DNA from: Paraescarpia echinospica
Lineage: Eukaryota > Annelida > Polychaeta > Sabellida > Siboglinidae
Length of the DNA stretch: 64,000 nucleotides
Direction of reading: 5' to 3'
NCBI GenBank assembly: GCA_020002185.1
Contig: CM034535.1
Location: forward strand, 68,608,318-68,672,317
The notes under the pieces were generated by a model. The model was not told the DNA's origin, did no database searches, and saw nothing but the letters and a program-made list of their open reading frames with translations. Each line of letters starts with the position of its first letter. Within the stretch, counting starts at the first letter, position 1. Position numbers and translations under genes: made by a program. Positions 17,830 to 28,994 of the stretch are shown here, piece after piece.

Positions 17830-20785
17830 TCAAAAAAATGATGTTCCAAACCCTCAACATATGCACAATTTTTTTACCAAAGCACCACAAGCACAAGGAG
17901 AGGAACAAAATGCACAAGTTATTGATGACGAAGCACAGCACATTGACTGCAAAAAGACACTGAAATGTTGGTCAACAAATGCTGACACACTAACTAACAA
18001 ACTGGATGAGCTGAAGACATTAATTGCTAGTGAGATGCCAGATATTATCATGGTAACCGAAGTCTGCCCAAAAGCCAGTGACATAACACTAACAAAACAA
18101 ATGATTGACATAGATGGCTATGATGCTTTCCCAAACACCCTGGAAGGTAGAGGGGTTGTAATTTATGTGAGAAAGTGGTTGAGAGCTATTCCAGAAGAGA
18201 CCCTCACAGATGACATATTCAATGAATCTGCCTGGTGTACAGTCAATCTAAAAAACAAGGACAAACTTCTGATAGGGGTAGTATACCGTAGTCCTAACAG
18301 TGACTCTGAAAACAACGATACACTCCTTCAGTTGATCAAAACAGCCTGCAACAGTCGAGGTGTGACACATATCCTAATAACCGGAGACTTTAATATGAAA
18401 GACATTGATTGGGAGACATGGACGGTACCAGAACATTACACGTTAGAAACGGAACTACTCGAAACCCTGAATGACTGCTTTCTACACCAACATGTCAATT
18501 TCCCCACCAGGTATCGACATAATCAAGAACCATCACTTATTGATCTGATAATCACCAATGATGAAAATATGACACAAAACATAAAACAGAAGCCACCTCT
18601 AGGGAAAAGTGACCACATAATCATTGAGATAGAATGCCACTGCTACTGTGATACAATGAGTGAAGAGAAGGCAAGTTACCAGTTTGAAAAAGGCAATTAC
18701 ACTGACATCAAGCGCAAACTCAGAGAAACAAACTGGAAAGAGACTCTGAATAACCTAAGTGTGGACAAGATGTGGCAAGAACTGAACAGCACACTCTCAG
18801 ACCTGGTTGTTAAACACATACCAAAGAAACAGACAGTGACAGGAAAGAGAGTTAAGCCTTTGTGGATGAACAGCGATGCAATGAGGAAAGTGAAAAAGAA
18901 GTACAACAGTTGGAAGAGGTACACTGAGACAAAACAGTACAGAGACTATGTTGAATACTCACGTGTGAGAAACATTGCGACCAGTGCTGTAAGGAAAGCT
19001 AGAAAAGACTTTGAACGGAAGCTTGCGACAGAGGTCAGCAAAAACCCCAAGGTGTTCTGGCGTTATGTCCAAGATGGAAGAAAGGTTAGATCTGCCATGA
19101 GTGAATTTGACTTGGATGATGGTACAACAGCAAAAACAGACCAAGAGAAAGCAGACACACTAAACAAATTTGTCACAAGTGCATTCTCACACGAAGATCT
19201 GACGGAAATTCCGACACTCGAAGACAGACATAATGGAAACCTGCTGATCAGCATTGAAATCACAGCAGAAGAAGTCCTGGCTAAATTAACCAACTTAAAA
19301 ACAAACAAGTCACCTGGTCCAGACAGATGTCACCCGTACGTTTTACATGAACTGAGAAATGAACTGGTGGAGCCTCTCCTTTTGATCTTCAACAGGTCAT
19401 TGAAGGATGGAGTGCTCCCAGCTCAATGGAAGACAGCACACGTAACAGCGCTACACAAGAAGAACTCAAAAAGACATGCTTCCAACTACCGGCCAATCAG
19501 TTTGACATGCATAGCATGTAAGATTATGGAAAGCATTATTCGAGACCATCTCCTGACTCATATGACTACGAACAACATGTTCCACAAAGATCAGCATGGA
19601 TTTAGACCAGGCAGGTCATGCACCACCCAACTCCTAGAAGTCATGGAGAATTGGACTACCACCATTGACTCGGGCGGATGTGTAGACACAATATATCTTG
19701 ACTTTGCGAAAGCCTTCGATACAGTGCCACACAAAAGACTAGCCAAAAAACTAACTGCGTATGGCATCCAAGGAGAGGTGGCAGCGTGGATCGCAGCTTT
19801 CATAACGGGACGAAGACAAAGGGTAGTCGTAAATGGGAAGCTATCAGATTGGGCAGAGGTCACAAGTGGCATACCTCAGGGAAGTGTCGTTGGCCCCATT
19901 CTATTTATCCTGTTCATCAACGATCTACCAGACGGTATAAACAGTGGACTCAAGATCTTCGCCGATGATACAAATATATATCGAGATGTGAGGTGTGAAA
20001 TGGACAAAAAGCTATTACAAGAAGACATTAACAAACTAACATCGTGGTCAGAGAAATGGCAGTTACATTTCAATCCATCGAAATGCAAACATCTGACTTT
20101 TGGCAAGCCGAAACTTAACACCACATACACAATGACAAGTAAAGATGGGGAAGTGTCAGAAATCAACAGCACATCAGAAACAGAAAAAGATCTCGGTGTA
20201 ACGTTCGACAGATCCCTAAAATTCTGACAGCATATTGGCACCATTGCAAAGAAGGCAAACCAGATGACAGGCCTCATCAAACACACGTTTAAACATCTGG
20301 ACAGTAGCAGCTTCCGATTATTATATACAGCGCTAGTGAGACCACATCTCGACTATGCTGACTCCATCTGGAACCCGCACTACGCCGTAGACATCAACAC
20401 CCTTGAAAGAGCACAACGGAGAGCAACCAAGCTGGTCCCAGAAATAAGAAACTTAAACTATGAAGACAGGCTGAAACATCTTAACTTACCAAGTCTGGCA
20501 TACCGAAGAAGAAGAGGAGACCTGATCCAAGTCTACAGAATTACCAATGGCATCGACGACATCAATCAAGAGGACTTCTTCATGATCACAACAAACCGCA
20601 CACGAGGCCACAACAAAAAATTGCATAAGACACCAAGCAGACTTGATATTAGGAAACACTCCTTTTCACAACGCATCTTCCTAGACTGGAACAACCTTTC
20701 TCAGCAAACAGTGAACGCTGAAAACATCCTCTCCTTCAAAACAAAACTCGACAAAGAATTGAAGATGGACAGGTTTAAATTTTAA
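17666..20785 (+). pseudogene. LINE ORF2 (endonuclease + reverse transcriptase), one nonsense codon
   Basis: The frame is open from 17666; the true start may be a later Met such as 17861. The endonuclease domain starts near residue 100: WSTNADTL, then DIIMVTEVCP, GDFNMKDIDW, and a terminal KSDHIII. The reverse transcriptase contains PGPDRCHPYV, NYRPISLTC, HGFRPGRSC, LDFAKAFDTVPH, GIPQGSVVGPILF and the catalytic FADD (about 765-768). At 20225-20227 an in-frame TGA interrupts the frame, which then continues in the same phase to the real stop at 20783-20785 with the usual LINE C-terminal sequence (LVRPHLDYADSIW ... RRRRGDLIQVYRITNG). The missing tail is likely needed for integration, so this copy is probably dead. 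Confidence 0.85.
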
Positions 20786-20912
20786 TAAAAGCACAAAATA
20801 ACAAGACAAGCCACGTTCTCAATATCAAAATACGATGCATAAAGGCGGGTGTACACAAGGCTGTAGCCTTACTTTAAAACCCGAAGATCCAGGCAAGTTA
20901 TCCAGGCAAGTT

Positions 20913-23900
20913 ATAGTGGCTTCTGTTGTAATGTAATCCGTTTACCGTAACACAGTGTCGGTAGTGGACGATGGCACACTGGATATATGATTTGTTGTCA
21001 CATGGTTACTAACATAGCTATGACTAACCACTGTGTATCAACATAATGCTTGGCATTGGCACTGCTGCTGCTGCTACTGCTAGCAGTGCTGGCAAGCGAA
21101 ATTTCTAGTCTTTTAAACATTGCACGATTTATTTTTAGTTCAAGCTTCTATTTTAATCATCGTTTCCTAATCCCACCTTAAATGTATTTACTTTCACGCG
21201 AAGAAATTTAATTACCACTTACATAACGTAGGTAGCATGATATGATCAGAAATGAAACATTCATTTTAAAACGCCCCTATATCCATATTATCGACCACGT
21301 CTTGTTTACCTATAGGACGAAAAATGCTACCTGCAATGTCATTGGTTATATATGAGATATTTTGATGATATTAATTATTAACATGGTTCAGACATGGTAG
21401 GAATTATATTGGATAATCTGCAATATTAAATGAAATAATGCATAATCAGGATACTTGGATTTATTTAACATTAGTAGCCACATCAAAAACCATATGGCGT
21501 AAACTAATGTAACCTTGCTTCTGGTTGGTTAAAAAAGCTTCCGGTCAACACAGGCAAACAAATCGAGAGCCGAGAAGTTTATAATACAATTTCGCCGATT
21601 TACTTAGTGAGTACAATGTTTGCATGAACTATTAAGTAATGATCAGATAGTTTGAATATAATAGCGTAGTTAGCAACAGCGACATTGGAATGTATATGTA
21701 TGTATTCACTGCCAATGGCATGATCGCCGTTCGTCCTCACTAGGAGGACTAGGAATCCTAGGCTGGTGACTAACAATCTAAGTTGGAACTGCATTCCATT
21801 TCCTAATTCTAATATTGTACCTTCGTAATATTGCTTTTCTTAGTGGGCTTGTTGTTCCGATTCCATTCTGTTATGTCCGGTTGGTGTTTATGTATACATC
21901 TGACAAGGCATGAGTTATTTGTTTAAAAATGAATGTCATAATTAATATTTTCAAAATATAATTATTGCATGAGTGATGAAACAAGTGACTATTCCATGTG
22001 ACTGTGTTGCCATGCACTGCAATACGTTAGATTCCTAGCAAACTGCATCTACAACTAAGATACATTATCCGTTACTGTTTTGGACTTTGAGCTGTTGATG
22101 CTAAAATACTAATTAGTAAGGATGTGGATTAGTAATTGCATTGTTTCCTTTGAATTATTGATAGACTATTCACTATAAAGTCCATATCATTATGTTATGT
22201 TCCACAGATCCTCAACGAAGTAACATTATAACATTTTAAAAAGCTAGGTCCTAGTGATCTTACCTTTGAACTGTCATAATGCCTCAAAGAGACATCCGGT
22301 TTGTTGAGACATCTCTCTGATTTTTTGATACACTACAAATATCTATAGTCTATACAGATTACAATACATAGAGAATTGTATGCATAACATCATTGTACTA
22401 ATGTATACTATCTCATTTGCATGTAAGTGTCCTGGTGACAAAATATTAACCTATTTAAATGTAAATGCTTTATACTAATTAACAATAACAATTGAGTTTC
22501 ACTGCATCCATTGTTGCTTTACTGTAGAGATTTTATTGTTAAATACTCATTGTGTGCTGCAATTGTTGTTTGTCCTTCATGAATGAAGATGACTGTTAAG
22601 GGGCGGTATGGTAGCTAGAATGGTGGTTTTTGATCAATTACATATCTCTAAATCACTTTTATTCATGGGTAATGTGTGGCTCTTTCAAACAATCAATGCA
22701 GTTATTAATCTTTGACAGTCATTTACAAAAAACAGGGCTCAACTTTGCCAGTTGTGGCTGGCCAATGGCGCAAAGATTATCTTGGCGACTTATATATTTA
22801 AATAATGGGGGCCAGCTGTCAAATATAAAGATTGGCAAAATCTATAAATAATGCTTGTCCAGTTGCCCTGACCATGTTGTGCCAGTGGCAAAGAAAAAAT
22901 CATCATTCACTTGTTACAATTGATCAATAAATGTTGACAACACAGGATAAAATTACTAAAACTCCAGCAAGGAAGCTGCCACTGCTGTAGGGTGGTAGTG
23001 GTGTAATTTTAGTGATAAGGGGCCATCAGTCTAGGCAGAGAATGTCATCATTCACTTGAAACAATTTAGCACTACAAAGTCACTATGATTAAAATTAATT
23101 AGTAACTGCCTGACTGTAAAGGTATTCCCAGGCAATGTGAATGGGTCTACTTCTGAGAAGGGGTGGATTGGCCACAGTGTGGACCGTTGGGCAGGGGGAA
23201 GGTGTTATTATGGAAATAGTTTTCGTCAAGTAATCAACCCGGCATTGATGTTTTCCATGACTGATTGAGCTTTCGAGGATCATGAATTATATGTATAGTA
23301 TATTATAGCAATGCACTAAGTGTATTATGGTTACTTTAAAGCTTGAGCCATTTTGTAGTAATTCAGATAGTTAACATATTTATTAGTTAATATTATTGCA
23401 GTGTAGTACAGGTGCATTTAACTGACAACTATTCACATGGCCATCATGCAGTAAAACTTTTATTTCCAGTAAGGATAACTAAGAATATATATATATAATG
23501 GTTCATGTGAAAACACTGGAAAACAGATGTTCTCTTACAAACCATTGGAAGTCTTCAGGAGCCGTTTTTGATGCAAAATGTCATTATAGTAACACTTCTT
23601 AAGTTAAATAAATCACTGTTAGTTTGTGTGGATAATTGTAGCGGTTACACAAAAAAACTTGTGAAGTAGACCTGTGAATTTTGGGAGAGACCTGTATTGC
23701 GTGGTCAGTTTTATGGAAATAAAGTAATATGATTAAATTGTTATTAGTTGTGAAATATTGGTCATGGTGAGGCCTAAAGCTAGACATATACACTGTAGTG
23801 CCTCATCCAAATTATTGTTCTGGTATGATGTAGAGTGGCATTACAAGTAAATTAATAAGATATATTTTAAATACTAATGTACAAAATGTGCAATTATTAT

Positions 23901-26017
23901 TACTAAATAACAGTTCAGGGGCCCTAAATATTTTGGCGAAATTTAAGCCGTGGAAACCCACATTTACAATTTTACATTTACAATTACATAGTTTGAAAAT
24001 TCAAAATAATCGTCTTTAAAAAAATTATATCTAGCTGCCATACCAGCCCTAAACTTAGGAAGTCAAAACGTTTTTTTTAGCATAGAAATTACTTCTGGAT
24101 TTTGTAACCCTGTTGTGCCCCTATATAATGGCTAACCACCCAGTTTGTTCACTGAGAAAAGTAAAGTAAATCGGTCTAAATAAGTACAATTATGTCGCTT
24201 TGAAGACACATCTATCCACAGACACAGGTAAAGGTAAGTAGAACTTGGCACCTGGGAGGTGATATATTAACAGTGCCTCCAAGTTAAGATATTAATATCT
24301 AAATAGAGATGATTCATTATGAAAATAAGGAATGTATGCCCCTCAGAAATGACAGAGGCAGAGCTTTCAATATATTCACTTCTCATTCTGATGCTGAAGA
24401 GGAGACCATAGGGGTCTCAATAGCTCCATTAAGTCTGAAAGTTGCATTCTTGGATGTCTTTCTATAAGTTGTACTTTGTTTTGTAATGAAAAGGTTTGTT
24501 ATAGGAAACAGTGTGCTGTTAGAAAACATTGATAAACACAACATTATATTGCGAAAACATACATTATTGAAGGTTTAATTTAAACCCTATTCCATAATTC
24601 CTCTACAGAGTGTTGACTTTGTGTCGCGAGAGTATTTTAGAAAATAGGATGCTCTAGAAATATTAAATTTTATGAAAATAAAACATGCTAAATAAATTCA
24701 CTCTTGGTTTAGTTCGACACCAACTCTTACCGAATAGAGGTGAATTTCAGACAGACTGATCAAATTTGAAATGATTCATAGCTTGTTCAGTGTTATTTTG
24801 TGGTCAGTTAAGCAGTTAGTTACATTGGAATTGACATGCCAGTTCTTACATGTGTACTTACATTAAAAAAGTAATTCTATTGAAACAGTTTGAACAGATA
24901 CTTTTTCTGGTACGTCTCATATCTTTTTAGCTCTTCTCTAATCTGTTTTTTGTTGTTTTTGTATTGTGTACACGTCTATGGTTGCTCTGTTCACACACTT
25001 ACATCGGCTCAGAATTTGTATTTTTGGAGGAGGAATTACAAATTACACTATACCCCGTGTAATTGACTCCAAGACTGTTTGGTGTTAGTTTGTTCGAAAA
25101 TAGCTGGTTGGTCACTGGATCTTCTACAGACTACACACATCTTCTTATAAAGGCAGACGTTTTTCTACCTACACTGTATATATATTAGACTATTAAAAGT
25201 TTCTAGTAATAGAAAATCTGGTAGTAAAAACGTAATGTAATGGTTACTGTTTCTATTGGGTGGATAGATGTACTATTTCCCATTAACACTTCACAAAACA
25301 ATTGTAGGATCTGTGACTGATTTTACATTGGGACTTGACTATAAATGTGAGCACAATTATATATAATACTAGCTGATAAATTCGTGTAAATGTGCTTAGA
25401 ACAAGTCACACCATTGCTTGCTGTATTGTGTTTCACAGCAATCTGCATGATAACATGGAAGGCTAAGCAGAATTGTGGCACCTTTCCGGTCAGTATGTAT
25501 GTTAAGAATTTAGACACTGCCCGCGATTGATTTAGTCCATCCCAAATCAGGTCCATTGACGATCAAGTCTGTAATGTGAGAATATAGTGTGATGTGCACA
25601 GTCGGTTTTATAAATGAGTACAACTTTTATTTTGTTACATTGGGATCATTGGGTACGTTATGAATTTATAATGAGCCGATGTTATAATCTGTATAACTTG
25701 GCAACTTTTGCAATTTTTTGTGTGAAATCTGTTAAAGATACATCTGTACAAACAAGCTAGCCTTGGTAACCCTGGTGGGTTCTGTTTTGTATTTGGAATG
25801 AGATTAGCAACATATATAGCTACTAAAAAAATGAATTCCTGATAAATTTTAGTTGTATGCATACACCTGTACTATCCCAAACAAATCTGTGTAGCTTAAT
25901 ATAGATCTACAAGTACATGACAGACTCGGAAAATATATTTGTGTTCTTTGAAACTGATCACAGGACCACAATTGAAGTCATTGTGAAACTGTTTTTAATA
26001 TATATATATATATATAT
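20913..26017. other. intergenic AT-rich DNA
   Basis: About 5 kb with no gene, clear repeat family or RNA gene that I can support. Short open frames have no motifs and no coding-like composition. Confidence 0.5.
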
Positions 26018-28431
26018 CAGGGATGGGTCAAGTACATGCACAATGTACATAAGTACAAGTATTTCAATTTTTTTCCAAGTACTAATACAAGTACTTGTCT
26101 AAAAATACAGGCAGGTACATGTACTTAATGAAAAACTAAAGTACAAGTACAATGTACTCTCAAGTACATTGAATGCTACATTTATGTTTCATAATGGTGA
26201 AAATCAAAGCAATGAAAACACAAAAGCAGCAGTATTATGCATTTATTCATCATTTAAGTGAAGGCATAAAATACTGGCATGTATGAGTACTTCAGAACAT
26301 ATATATCGGCGATAATAGAACATATTCTTAATATATAGCATACTGGCGTAATAAAAAAACATGCATATATAATAGTACATATTTGCAATAATCTAACATA
26401 ACATTACCTTTATTGTAGTTGCTTTGTATATTTGTAGGAACAACACAGTGATCAAATGCTGCTGATTTGTTTGCCACGTCTGTACTCTGCAGTCTTGTAG
26501 GTATCACTGACAATGTGCTTGCTTGTTTGCAGTGCCAGGTACTAAACATCAACATGTCTGAGGTTCTGAACAGATTGCAATTGACTACTTAACTTCACTT
26601 TCCCATAACCCCTAAGGATCATTGGGGCACCACTGACGACTTCTTAACCAGCTCTCCACATTTTCCTGTTCTCCACAGCCCTCTGGGAGTCGGCGAACTC
26701 CAGTCCTGTCCACTCTTTGATGTTGTCTTCCCACCCTTTTTCTGTCTACATCCTGTTCTCCCCCCACTCACGGTACCTTGCAAGATGGTCTTTGCAAGGC
26801 CAGATGATCGAGAGACGTGGCCATACCACTTCGGTTTGCACTTCTTGACCGTTGTAAGGAGGTCTTTGTATGGTCCGATGACTTGTTTGATCTTGTTGCG
26901 AACATCTGCATTAGTGACATGGTCTTTGTATGATATGCACCAGATCTTCCGAAAGAAATTCGTCTCCATGGCTTGTATCCTCTTCTGTAGATCTGCTGAG
27001 AAGGTCCATGTTTCACAGGCGTATAGAAAGATGGACATGACAAGGGAGCGCATCAACCTTATTTTCAAACTGACATTGATGTTACTGTCTTTCCATATGG
27101 GTTTCAACCTTGTAAGTGCTGCTGTTGTTTGTGCAATCCTGTCATCTCAGGTTTGGAAACCTCGTCTGTGATGATTGATCCCAAGTACTTGAAGCTTTTT
27201 ATTGTTTCAAGTCTGTGTTGATGTCTTGTGTCTTGTGTGTTGTTTGTCATCAGTTTGGTCTTCGGCGCTGAACCCATGCCGTATGCTATATAGGTTTTGT
27301 CGAGGCACTCCACCAATTTGACTAGTTCTTGTTTTTCTCCTGCTTGGCCGTCGATGTCATCAGTGAAGCGAAGGTTGGTGATTGTCCTGCCTCCAATGCT
27401 GATAGTACCTTGATGGTTTTCCAAGGCATCACTCGTGATCCTTTCCAGAAAGATGTTAAAGAGGGTGGGTGATACTAGGAATCCTTGTCAAATTCCCACT
27501 GTTGTTCGAAACCAGTCTCCTATGCTGTCATTGAAGATGACTGCACTGGTGGCCTTGTCATATAGGTGTTCAATGGTTCGGAAAAGATTGGAGCAAATCT
27601 TGTACTTCCTCATGGTCATCCAAAGGGCTGCATGCCATACTCTATCAAAGGCCTTCTTAAAGTCTATGAAGGCTTTGCTGGTGTCGAAGGTGTTTCTCGC
27701 AAAGGATTCTAAGGTTGAAGATCTGTTCACTAGTGCTCCGTCCTGTTAGAAAACCCGCCTGTTCTACAGCAATGATCTTTTCCGACTGGGTTTTGAGTCT
27801 GTTGAGTAAGATCTTCAGCATGACTTTGCTCGGGTGACTAATAAGGCTGATTGTTCAATAATTTTGGCACAGCTGTAGGGTGCTTTTCTTGGGAAGCGTG
27901 ATGATCAGTGACTGGGTTCATGGGGTGGGCTATTCTCCTGTCTGCCAGATCTTGTTGCAGGTTGTTGTGAGGGTAGTGATCAAGACTACTATTCAGTCAT
28001 TATCTTAAGCCAAGGCAATTATGTCTACCACAAAAAGTCCACAATACAAGTGAACTGGTGGTTTCTGAGCATCTGAAGCCACTATAGCTGATCAAGAGAT
28101 CAGTTAGTGTTAGTTTATCCCATGTAATGGACTCATGGCTTCAAATCTCAGCTGACCTGCATGTAGGTGCCTGTGCTTCTCCCCTTTATGCCTATAAACC
28201 AATCAACACATAGTCATGCACCATCAATTATGTTTCATGTTATGAAGCTTTGTGTAAAATAAGAATAAGTATACAGTAATTTTCACTTTAGCCAATTTTT
28301 TGAATCCTTCAAACAAAGCCAAATATATAATGAAAACATAAAAGTCAAGTCCAAGTACTGCACTCAGCAAAATAGCAAGTACAAATCCAAGTACAGTACT
28401 TGCTGTTCTTAAGTACTTGAACCCATCCCTG
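26018..28431. mobile_element. hAT-like DNA transposon, non-autonomous, with nested LINE
   Basis: The left terminus reads CAGGGATGGGTCAAGTACAT and the right terminus, reverse complemented, reads CAGGGATGGGTTCAAGTACT. Both are flanked by TATATA tracts, so an 8-bp duplication (ATATATAT) is possible but cannot be distinguished from the microsatellite. Both ends have many AAGTAC/GTACTT motifs in the first 150 bp, like subterminal transposase sites. No transposase is recognisable. A LINE remnant (about 26590-27980) sits inside. The right end lies about 470 bp upstream of the candidate first exon of the FAM13-like gene. Confidence 0.7.
26590..27980 (-). pseudogene. decayed LINE reverse transcriptase fragment
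   Basis: Minus-strand pieces read in order: FIDFKKAFDRVWHAALW (about 27660), DWFRTTVGI (about 27500), ITNLRFTDDIDGQAGEKQEL (27360), SFKYLGSIITDE (27190), then MRSLVMSIFLYACETWT (27040) and WYGHVSRSSGLAKTILQGTV (26800). This is the palm and C-terminal part of a non-LTR reverse transcriptase whose catalytic box reads FTDD rather than FADD. Frameshifts separate the pieces and the 5' half is missing. It is nested inside the hAT-like element, so it inserted later. Confidence 0.8.
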
Positions 28432-28898
28432 ATATATATATATATATATATACAGGCTGCAGTACACTACAGAGAGTGGCACGTGTCATTGTGAACAGTT
28501 AAATTAAACTACATTCTACTTTCATGCGAAGGTTTATACATACAGATGCTTAGTGAAACTGACTACAGGAGATTTAGACTTCTGTGTTGAGTCTGTTCTG
28601 ATCCTGATATTTTGACAATATGTGTTTGGGAAGTGTAAAAAATGGGGTTGTCCATCCCACCCAGAAGTAAAAACCTAAACTTGTACATAGCAACAATCAT
28701 CATAAATTCATAACTGGCATTTTCAAGAAATGTGTGGTTTTGACATAATCGGTGGACATATATCCGGCATGCTTTTACTTAGCATTGCACTAACCAGGCG
28801 GTGTATGACTGTTGCTGGTTCTATGATGACAGGACCGAGGGGTACTACTGCTAACCACTGCCGTCTAATCACCACCAGCATCCTAGGTGTGAAGTCTG
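28432..28898. other. region upstream of candidate FAM13-like first exon
   Basis: It would include the 5' UTR and promoter of the plus-strand gene if the 28899 start is right. No TATA box or CpG cluster is obvious. Confidence 0.35.
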
Positions 28899-28994
28899 AT
28901 GGGCAATGGTGTGGTGAAGACGGGTCAGGACTTGGGTCCCTTTGTCAGCACCGTTGCCCCACCAGTCACCTGTGCCAGTCACACGAGCTTACAG
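28899..28994 (+). CDS. candidate exon 1 of FAM13-like gene
   Basis: 32 codons starting [16 protein letters not shown] and ending HTSLQ, with donor CAG|GTAATG in phase 0, which fits exon 2 (phase 0, KHDAGV). Human FAM13A also begins MGxGxxxxxQ (MGAGALAICQ). The exon is GC-richer than its surroundings. The link across a 12.6-kb intron is inferred; a longer frame in another phase also crosses this stretch. Confidence 0.5.

Larger units (their letters stand above)
16400..20912 (+). mobile_element. near-complete CR1/L2-like LINE
   Basis: A two-ORF non-LTR retrotransposon with a PHD-finger ORF1 and an ORF2 carrying an apurinic-type endonuclease and reverse transcriptase, and no RNase H. The 3' end near 20886-20912 shows a direct repeat of ATCCAGGCAAGTT, like the short 3' tandem tails of CR1/L2 elements. 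The 5' end is uncertain (somewhere before 16426) and target duplications were not resolved. It is intact except for one nonsense codon, so the insertion is fairly young. It lies between STAMBP and the FAM13-like gene. Confidence 0.85.
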
